The notes below the pieces were generated by a model. The model was given only the letters and a program-made list of their open reading frames with translations. It did no database searches and had not been told where the DNA came from. A stretch of DNA of 64,000 nt, taken from positions 1,116,001-1,180,000 of the forward strand of contig NZ_FSRM01000002.1 in assembly GCF_900141745.1 (NCBI RefSeq), given 5' to 3'. Origin of the DNA: Paraburkholderia phenazinium. Its GTDB lineage: Bacteria > Pseudomonadota > Gammaproteobacteria > Burkholderiales > Burkholderiaceae. Of the stretch, positions 58,858-64,000 are shown in pieces (the first letter of the stretch is position 1; each line of letters starts with the position of its first letter). The position numbers and the translations under genes were made by a program.

Positions 58858-60087
58858 GTGAACGACCTCGATCATCGTGTATTGGGTAACAGGCTGGACC
58901 TTTTCCACCAACAGGAGGAAGGCCCCGGCATGGTCTTCTGGCATCCGCGTGGCTGGGAGTTATACCGTGTGCTGGAGGACTACATTCGCCAGAGAATGCG
59001 GCGCGCGGGTTTCCGCGAAATCCGCACGCCGCAACTGCTCGCCCGCTCGTTGTGGGAACGCAGCGGGCATTGGGAAAAATTCCGCGCGAACATGTATTCG
59101 TTCTCCGAAGGACACGAAACGGGCGGTGAAGAAAGCGCCTCCGAAGCGCGCGCGCTCTGTCTTAAACCGATGAGCTGTCCTTGTCACGTGCAGGTGTTCA
59201 ATCAGCGCGTGCGTTCGTACCGCGAGTTGCCGGTACGTTATAGCGAGTTCGGCGCCTGTCATCGCGATGAACCCTCCGGCTCGCTGGAAGGGCTCAAGCG
59301 TACGCGCGCATTCGTGCAGGACGATGCCCACGTGTTCTGTATGGAAGCGCAAATCGAAGCTGAAGTCGGACGCTTTTGCGATCTGCTGCGGCACGTCTAT
59401 GCTGACCTCGGATTCCCTGCATTTTCAGTGGCGCTAGCCACGCGTCCCGATGTGCGTGCGGGCTCAGATGAAGTATGGGATCGAGCCGAAGCAGCGCTTG
59501 GGCAAGCCGCTTTCGCGGCTGGACTCCAGTTCGAGGTGCGCGAGGGAGAGGGGGCGTTCTATGGCCCCAAACTGGAATTCCATCTGATCGATAGCCGCGA
59601 GCGTAGCTGGCAATGCGGCACGGTTCAACTCGACTTCGTCCTGCCGGAGCGGCTCGATGCGCTCTATGTCAACGAGCGCAACGAACGCGAGCGGCCAGTG
59701 ATGATCCATCACGCGGTGCTCGGCAGCATGGAGCGTTTCATTGGCCTGCTGCTCGAGCATCACGAAGGCTGGCTGCCTATGTGGCTGGCACCGGACCAGG
59801 TTGCGGTAGCGACGATCAACGATGCAAGCGCCGCGTACGCCACGCGGGTTGTGCAGGCGCTTGAGGAGGCCGGCGTGAGAGTGGTCCTCGACGACCGGCC
59901 GGAACGGCTCGAAAAGAAGATCTACGACGCGCGCGAAATGCAGGTGCCGATCTTCGTCGCAGTCGGGCCGCGCGACGAACGCGACCAGACGATCAGCATC
60001 CGCGAACGGGATGGGCAACAGGTGGTGCTTGCAATTGCCGAAGGTGTTGAGCGTTTGCGACACGCAGGCACGCCGCCCGCGAAATAG
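58858..60087 (+). CDS. Second threonyl-tRNA synthetase lacking TGS and editing domains
   Basis: A 409-residue class II synthetase that begins exactly where the catalytic domain of a normal ThrRS begins ('DHRVLGNRLDLFHQQEEGPGMVFWH'). It therefore lacks the about 240-residue TGS and editing (N1/N2) part. The zinc ligands are kept: Cys107 (MSCPCHVQ), His158 (DDAHVF), His284 (VMIHHAVLG). Motif 2 (FGACHRDEPSGSLEG, Arg136) and motif 3 (GSMERFIG, Arg293) are intact; a C-terminal anticodon-binding domain (about 305-405) is present. The usual NCPGH box is SCPCH. The start is a GTG. It is probably a stress or resistance paralogue beside a full-length chromosomal ThrRS. Confidence 0.93.
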   Translation: MNDLDHRVLGNRLDLFHQQEEGPGMVFWHPRGWELYRVLEDYIRQRMRRAGFREIRTPQLLARSLWERSGHWEKFRANMYSFSEGHETGGEESASEARALCLKPMSCPCHVQVFNQRVRSYRELPVRYSEFGACHRDEPSGSLEGLKRTRAFVQDDAHVFCMEAQIEAEVGRFCDLLRHVYADLGFPAFSVALATRPDVRAGSDEVWDRAEAALGQAAFAAGLQFEVREGEGAFYGPKLEFHLIDSRERSWQCGTVQLDFVLPERLDALYVNERNERERPVMIHHAVLGSMERFIGLLLEHHEGWLPMWLAPDQVAVATINDASAAYATRVVQALEEAGVRVVLDDRPERLEKKIYDAREMQVPIFVAVGPRDERDQTISIRERDGQQVVLAIAEGVERLRHAGTPPAK

Positions 60088-60131
60088 CAGGGCTCACTGC
60101 GGATATCTAGCCGGGTGCGGCCGGGTTTTCA

Positions 60132-61571
60132 TCACTCGGCCGCCGCCTCCGCACGAGCGTTGTTCTGTTGCCCGTTGGCGCGTAGCAACGAAGCGCCAAA
60201 CAGCGCCGCCACTGCTGCAAAAACCGCTCCAGTCAGAAAGGCGAGGTGGTAGCCGCTGTTCAGTGCGGCCACCGTTCCTTGAGATGCCTGCAGCGCATCC
60301 GTGCGCGCCGCGGCAACGCTCGCGAGCACCGCGAGACCCACGGCACCGCCCATCATGAACGCGGTATTGACAATGCCCGACGCGAGACCGGATTCGCTCG
60401 GCTCCACGTCGCTCATCGCTGCCAGCAAAACCGGGTTGAACGCGATACCTGCGCCGAGCCCAAGCAGCGTCATGCCGGGCAACACGTCGAGGATAAAGCT
60501 GCCGTCAACCGGCGCCCGTGCGAAGCACGCAAGTCCAGCGGCGGCCAGCAGCAAACCGACGCCGAGCGGCAAGCGCAAGCCGAAACGCATCACGAGCCGC
60601 GCGGACAAGCCAAGCGAAAACAGCGCCATGATGAGGTTGGCAGGCAGGAAAGCGAGCCCGACCTGCATGGGCCGGTAACCCAGCACGCGCTGCAGATAAA
60701 GCGCCGAGATAAAGAACCATGCGAACATCGCCGCCGCCCACAGCACGCCGACGACATTCGCCACGGCGACGTTGCGCAGCTTGAACAGACCAAGTGGCAT
60801 CAGCGGATGTTGCACGCGCGCTTCGATGCGCAGAAACAGGAGCAGTAGCGCCAGCGCGGCGACCAGCATGCCGATGGTCTGCAGCGACAGCCATCCCGCT
60901 TCGTTGCCATTGACGATCGCGTACACAGCGAGCATCAGCGACACGGTAATCGTCGCCGCGCCTGCTACGTCGAGTCGTTCGCCGTGCGCGCTGCCGCGGC
61001 CATTGGGCAACAGCGCGATACACATGGCGTAAACGGCGATGCCGATCGGCAGATTGACCAGGAAGATCCAATGCCAGCTCAAGAGGTTGGTCAGAAGACC
61101 GCCTGCCAGTACGCCGATGCTGCCGCCACCCGCACACACGAAGCCATACACACCCATCGCCTTGGCGCGCTCGCCCGGTTCGGTGAACAGATTCATGATC
61201 AACGACAGCGAAACAGCCGACACGACCGCACCGCCGAAGCCCTGCACCGCGCGCGCACAAACCAGCAGCACCTGCGAGTTCGCCATGCCGCAGGCGAGCG
61301 ACGCCACGGTGAAGAGAGTGATGCCGCCCAGAAACAGCTTGCGGTGGCCGTACAGGTCGCCCAGCCTGCCGCCGAGCAGCAGGAAGCCGCCGAACGTCAG
61401 CATATAGGCGTTGACGACCCAAACCAGCGAGGTCTCGGAGAAGCCGAGATCCGCGGCGATCGACGGCAGCGCGACGTTCACGATCGTCGAGTCGAGCACG
61501 ATCATCAGCACGCCTAGGCACAGGACCATCAGGGCCAGCCAGCGTTTGCGCGCGTCGATGTTATGGGTCAT
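60132..61571 (-). CDS. DHA2-family (EmrB/QacA-like) multidrug MFS transporter
   Basis: A 479-residue, 14-segment drug:H(+) antiporter. 'VLMIVLDSTIVNVALPSIAADLGFSETSLVWVVNAYMLTFGGFLLLGGRLGDLYGHRKLFLGG' (in parts) contains the family's motif D1 (LDxTIVNVALP) and motif A. The loop 'RAVQGFGGAVVSAVSLSLIMNLF' and 'GGGSIGVLAGGLLTNLLSWHWIFLVNLPIGI' (motif C type) also match. It exports toxic compounds. It follows the glutathione transferase gene on the same strand by 63 bases, suggesting a two-gene detoxification unit. No adjacent TetR regulator is present. Confidence 0.9.
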   Translation of the reverse strand: MTHNIDARKRWLALMVLCLGVLMIVLDSTIVNVALPSIAADLGFSETSLVWVVNAYMLTFGGFLLLGGRLGDLYGHRKLFLGGITLFTVASLACGMANSQVLLVCARAVQGFGGAVVSAVSLSLIMNLFTEPGERAKAMGVYGFVCAGGGSIGVLAGGLLTNLLSWHWIFLVNLPIGIAVYAMCIALLPNGRGSAHGERLDVAGAATITVSLMLAVYAIVNGNEAGWLSLQTIGMLVAALALLLLFLRIEARVQHPLMPLGLFKLRNVAVANVVGVLWAAAMFAWFFISALYLQRVLGYRPMQVGLAFLPANLIMALFSLGLSARLVMRFGLRLPLGVGLLLAAAGLACFARAPVDGSFILDVLPGMTLLGLGAGIAFNPVLLAAMSDVEPSESGLASGIVNTAFMMGGAVGLAVLASVAAARTDALQASQGTVAALNSGYHLAFLTGAVFAAVAALFGASLLRANGQQNNARAEAAAE

Positions 61572-61634
61572 GCGGTGTGTCTCCGTAGTCGGGTTGCAGC
61601 GTCCGTCGGCGAGCGTTCGCGCCGGCGGGGGCGC

Positions 61635-62303
61635 TCAACTCAGCAGGTCATATTTGCCGCCACGTTCCAGCGCACGCTGATACGCCGGCCGCGCGTGGAT
61701 GCGGTCCAGAAAACCGCGAATCGCGGCAATGTTGTCAACTCCGCCGCGCGCGGCGCCGGCTTCGAGCGGGAAGCTCATCTGCACGTCCGCGGCGCTGAAC
61801 TCGTTGCCGACGAACCAGCCGGTCGGCGTGAGTGCGTCGTTGATATAGCCAAGGTGCAGCTTGATCTGCGGATCGACGAAGCTCGATTGCAGCGTCGAGG
61901 CGATCTTGCGGGCAATCGGCTTGGCGAAGAACGGCATCGGTGCGCTGCCGATCCGCGTTGCCACCAGCTTGAGCAGCAGAGGCGGCATGACCGATCCTTC
62001 CGCGTAGTGCAGCCAGTATGTATAGCGCAAACGCTCAGGCGTGCCAACTGCCGGTGCGAAGCGGCCCTGGCCGTAACGGCCCACCAGATACTCGATGATA
62101 GCGCCCGATTCGGCGATCGTGAGGCCTTCATCGGTGATAACCGGCGACTTGCCGAGTGGGTGGACCGCGCGCAATTCGGGCGGTGCCAGCATGGTCTTGG
62201 GGTCGCGCTCGTAGCGTTTGATCTCGTACGGCACGCCAAGCTCTTCAAGCAGCCACAGGACTCGTTGCGAGCGGGAGTTGTTCAGATGATGGACTGTCAG
62301 CAT
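61635..62303 (-). CDS. Glutathione S-transferase
   Basis: A 222-residue GST. The start at 62303 (MLTVHHLNNSRSQRVLWLLEELGVPYEIKRYERD) is the family N-terminus; an ATG 27 bases earlier is unlikely. The thioredoxin-like domain has the catalytic Ser/Asn region 'NNSRSQRVLW', the cis-Pro loop 'HPLGKSPVITDEGLTIAESGAIIEYLV' (Glu-Ser binds glutathione gamma-Glu), and the helical C-terminal domain includes 'GWFVGNEFSAADVQMSFPLEA'. It resembles the bacterial Phi/Theta-like YfcG/GstB group. Upstream of the MFS pump on the same strand. Confidence 0.92.
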   Translation of the reverse strand: MLTVHHLNNSRSQRVLWLLEELGVPYEIKRYERDPKTMLAPPELRAVHPLGKSPVITDEGLTIAESGAIIEYLVGRYGQGRFAPAVGTPERLRYTYWLHYAEGSVMPPLLLKLVATRIGSAPMPFFAKPIARKIASTLQSSFVDPQIKLHLGYINDALTPTGWFVGNEFSAADVQMSFPLEAGAARGGVDNIAAIRGFLDRIHARPAYQRALERGGKYDLLS

Positions 62304-62576
62304 AGGGGATCCGGGCCTGTGGAGTGCCACATGATAGCTCTGTTGGACGGGGCGCTTTTAGAACCCACGGTCGGCTTCCAGGCGGTTCGTGTCCGGGAAG
62401 AAGCAAAAGAACAGGCTTCGCGCATCTAATTCACGGCGCCGGATATCAGGCGATGGGTTTGACTCATCTGCACGTGAGCTTTGCCCTACCCGCGCTTTAT
62501 TGTGGTTTTTTGGTTTAACGATTGCGGTCGTCACAATCAATATTGAAAGTGGCTCTATCCCAGGTGCCGCGCTTTA
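62304..62576. other. AT-richer intergenic stretch, low-complexity foreign-looking DNA
   Basis: Base composition drops markedly here and through 62790 compared with the flanks (many AT-runs such as tttattgtggttttttgg). No gene is convincing in this part, although a short open frame at 62389-62577 and another at 62577-62777 exist. It may mark a small insertion or an old junction. Confidence 0.45.
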
Positions 62577-62777
62577 GTGAATAATCTGCCCGGGAGATTT
62601 GCGTTAGAAACTGGCAACTGGATATTGAAACCTGCGCACCCGCTGCAATACGCGGAGGTGATTGGTGTGTCCATGGAAGCCATTAATGCAGCTGGAATAG
62701 ATTTATGGGACGCGACGAAGAAGCGCCGGTTTTCGGCTGTACCCGTTAATGATAAAAAAACCTTCGTTTTAATCTAA
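62577..62777 (+). CDS. Small hypothetical protein in an AT-richer stretch
   Basis: A 66-residue frame from a GTG at 62577 with lower G+C and different codon use than the neighbours (many AAT, TTA, AAA). The product starts MNNLPGRFALETGNWILKP and has no signal peptide or known motif. No convincing ribosome site lies before the GTG. It sits 14 bases upstream of the LprI-like gene. Lateral origin is possible. Coding status is uncertain. Confidence 0.35.
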   Translation: MNNLPGRFALETGNWILKPAHPLQYAEVIGVSMEAINAAGIDLWDATKKRRFSAVPVNDKKTFVLI

Positions 62778-62791
62778 AGGATGCATTGAGC

Positions 62792-63169
62792 ATGAAAAAA
62801 ATCGTTTTGCCGTTACTGCTGGCTGCATTTTCGATGACGGCTCACGCAGCCGGTTGCGCCAAGCCCCGCAATGCATTTGACCAGGTGTATTGCTCGAGCA
62901 CGCAGTTCTCCCAGTCCGACCGCGACCTGAACCAGGAATACGACCGCGTGAAGCTGGCCTTGCACCCGGCGGAACAGGCGACGCTCAAGCACGGACAACT
63001 CGCATGGCTCAGCCAGCGCGATGCCCGATGCAGCCTTGAAAAGGACGAGGGCTACTTCGTCAATCTCGAGTGCGCAACGGACATGACGCAGCAGCGCATT
63101 GCCTTCCTGCGCGAGCGTGAACGCGAATGCAGCAGCACGGGATGCGTCGACGCGAAGCTGGGCGAATAA
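62792..63169 (+). CDS. LprI/DUF1311-type periplasmic protein (lysozyme-inhibitor-like)
   Basis: A 125-residue exported protein starting at 62792, with AAAGGA nine bases upstream. The signal peptide is MKKIVLPLLLAAFSMTAHA, cleaved before Ala-Gly-Cys. The mature part shows DUF1311/LprI features: 'CAKPRNAFDQVYC', 'SQSDRDLNQEYDRVKLAL', 'QLAWLSQRDARCSLEKDE' with conserved Asp-Leu-Asn-x-x-Tyr and Trp-x-x-x-Arg-Asp-x-x-Cys, and six Cys that can pair. LprI of Mycobacterium inhibits lysozyme; many Proteobacterial homologues are uncharacterised. It precedes a bacterial alpha-2-macroglobulin gene. Confidence 0.85.
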   Translation: MKKIVLPLLLAAFSMTAHAAGCAKPRNAFDQVYCSSTQFSQSDRDLNQEYDRVKLALHPAEQATLKHGQLAWLSQRDARCSLEKDEGYFVNLECATDMTQQRIAFLRERERECSSTGCVDAKLGE

Positions 63170-63270
63170 CCGGCTGAAGTTGCTTCTACCGCATCCACGT
63201 CAGGCACCGGCAGCACGAGCACGAATCGAGCAGCAATAAAACTAGCGCTAACAAAAGCAAGAGGAAACGG

Positions 63271-63294
63271 GGATAAGAAGCCGCAAGCTTATCC
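63271..63294 (+). other. Inverted repeat between the LprI-like and alpha-2-macroglobulin genes
   Basis: GGATAAG (63271-63277) and CTTATCC (63288-63294) with a ten-base loop. It could be a terminator for the LprI-like gene or an operator for the following gene, which starts at 63309 just 14 bases later. Confidence 0.35.
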
Positions 63295-63308
63295 TTGATG
63301 AGGGAAGC

Positions 63309-64000
63309 ATGGATATTCTGCGATTTCTGTTCGTTCTGCCGCTGCGTCTGGTGCGCGGCCTGTTCCGCCTCATCGCGAAGATTACGCGGCCGGTCTTCGG
63401 CAGTGTCTCGTGGTCGGCTCCCGCATGGGCGCCGGCCACGGGCGCCGCGATCCGGCGCCGCCCCCGGCACTTCGCTGGCGGCTTGCTCGGCGCCATCGTG
63501 CTGGTGGTCGCGGCAGTGGCCGGCTGGCATTGGTATTCGCATCGTCCGAAAGCCCCTGAACCGGAACGGATTAGCTTCCAGGCCAAGGTGCCCGCTGTCA
63601 CGGATTATGTGCAGGCGGATGGCACGCCCAAGATTACGATTCATCCGCTGGAAGTGGACTTCTCGCGCTCGGCTGCGCCGATCGAACTGGTCGGCAAGAC
63701 AGTCACCAAAGGCATCACCATGACGCCGGCGCTGAAGGGCGAGTGGAGCTGGGCGGACGATCGCACGCTGCGCTTCGTGCCCGCGGCGGACTGGCCGGTC
63801 GGTGCGCATATCGAACTGGCGTTCGATATCAAGCAGGCGTTCGCCCCGCACGTGCTGATGGCCGATGACCATCTGGCCTTCGACATCGCACCGTTCATCG
63901 CCAAGGCGGGTGCCGCCGAGTTCTATCAGGATCCGCAAAACGCGGCGGCGAAAAAGACCATCATGCCGGTGAGCTTCAACTACCCGGTCGACACGGCGCA
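63309..64000 (+). CDS. Bacterial alpha-2-macroglobulin, N-terminal part (runs past window end)
   Basis: An ATG after GAGGGAAGC opens a frame of 230 codons with no stop. The first 22 residues (MDILRFLFVLPLRLVRGLFR) and a second hydrophobic helix about residues 60-77 (LLGAIVLVVAAVAGWHWY) anchor the protein. The following beta-rich segment ('ISFQAKVPAVTDYVQADGTPKITIHPLEVDFSRSAAPIELVGKTVTKGITMTPALKGEWSWADDRTLRFVP', in parts) matches the first macroglobulin domain of the large inner-membrane-linked YfhM-type protein. Such proteins trap host or rival proteases in the periplasm. A PBP1c gene often follows, beyond this window. Confidence 0.85.
   Translation, partial: MDILRFLFVLPLRLVRGLFRLIAKITRPVFGSVSWSAPAWAPATGAAIRRRPRHFAGGLLGAIVLVVAAVAGWHWYSHRPKAPEPERISFQAKVPAVTDYVQADGTPKITIHPLEVDFSRSAAPIELVGKTVTKGITMTPALKGEWSWADDRTLRFVPAADWPVGAHIELAFDIKQAFAPHVLMADDHLAFDIAPFIAKAGAAEFYQDPQNAAAKKTIMPVSFNYPVDTA

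Noticed and set aside
60088..60131. Possible terminator after the second ThrRS gene (CCGG...CCGG then GTTTT)
   Set aside because: Only a four-pair stem; too weak to report as a terminator.
62389..62577. 62-residue open frame in the AT-richer patch
   Set aside because: It begins at a GTG without a ribosome site, has no family features and overlaps the next frame by one base; not enough support for a gene.

Overview
The window is high-GC, densely coded DNA (about 60-65% G+C by eye) that reads as a chromosomal segment of a Burkholderiaceae betaproteobacterium, most probably Paraburkholderia or Burkholderia. The assignment rests on gene content and protein style: hopanoid genes hpnJ-hpnI-hpnL, a Tat-exported phosphocholine-type phospholipase C, many LysR/AraC/MocR regulators, DUF1800/DUF1501 pairs and ProQ. 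No rRNA, tRNA, IS element, prophage or CRISPR array was recognised.

Layout. 1-1077: the end of a MocR-type regulator and three small genes. 1336-4949: a LysR regulator divergent from an anion-type MFS permease and an enolase-superfamily sugar-acid dehydratase. 5214-7559: a FemAB/GNAT-like protein converging on a GT4 glycosyltransferase across a perfect hairpin. 7978-12949: an amino-acid binding protein, a desuccinylase-like amidohydrolase, a cupin, phospholipase C and a lipoprotein. 13166-20687: a carbon-storage block (glycogen debranching enzyme, GH63-like glucosidase, G6P dehydrogenase, polyphosphate-glucokinase-like ROK kinase) whose products could take stored glucan to glucose, glucose-6-phosphate and NADPH. 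20768-33460: housekeeping and accessory genes (aldo/keto reductase, MFS permeases, an orphan HigA-like antitoxin, ProQ, CPBP protease, TauE, two Ser/Thr-rich proteins, nitroreductase). 33663-35999: an ECF42-type sigma factor with two DGPF/YCII proteins. 36712-40107: regulators around a quinone-oxidoreductase-like enzyme and a small XapX protein. 40207-40726: a Phd/RelE toxin-antitoxin pair with a clear promoter and operator. 40846-46023: an ECF sigma / membrane anti-sigma-like / CnrX-like sensor / DUF1800 / DUF1501 block flanked by small WxxGHW proteins. 46880-50700: hopanoid side-chain genes. 50705-58636: transporters, acetyltransferases and regulators, including a MocR gene with an apparent one-base frameshift.

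58633-60087 is the most striking locus. A second threonyl-tRNA synthetase that lacks the TGS and editing domains is preceded by a 28-codon leader peptide containing six consecutive Thr codons and then by a strong GC-rich hairpin. This is the architecture of ribosome-mediated transcription attenuation responding to threonyl-tRNA charging. The window ends with an efflux pump, a glutathione transferase, an LprI-like lysozyme-inhibitor-type protein and the start of a bacterial alpha-2-macroglobulin.

Other points for follow-up are the polybasic histone-H1-like tail on the polyphosphate glucokinase, the Glu in place of Asp at the first metal ligand of the dehydratase, and the absence of hpnK between hpnJ and hpnI. 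All family calls were made by reading translated sequence; no database search was run.
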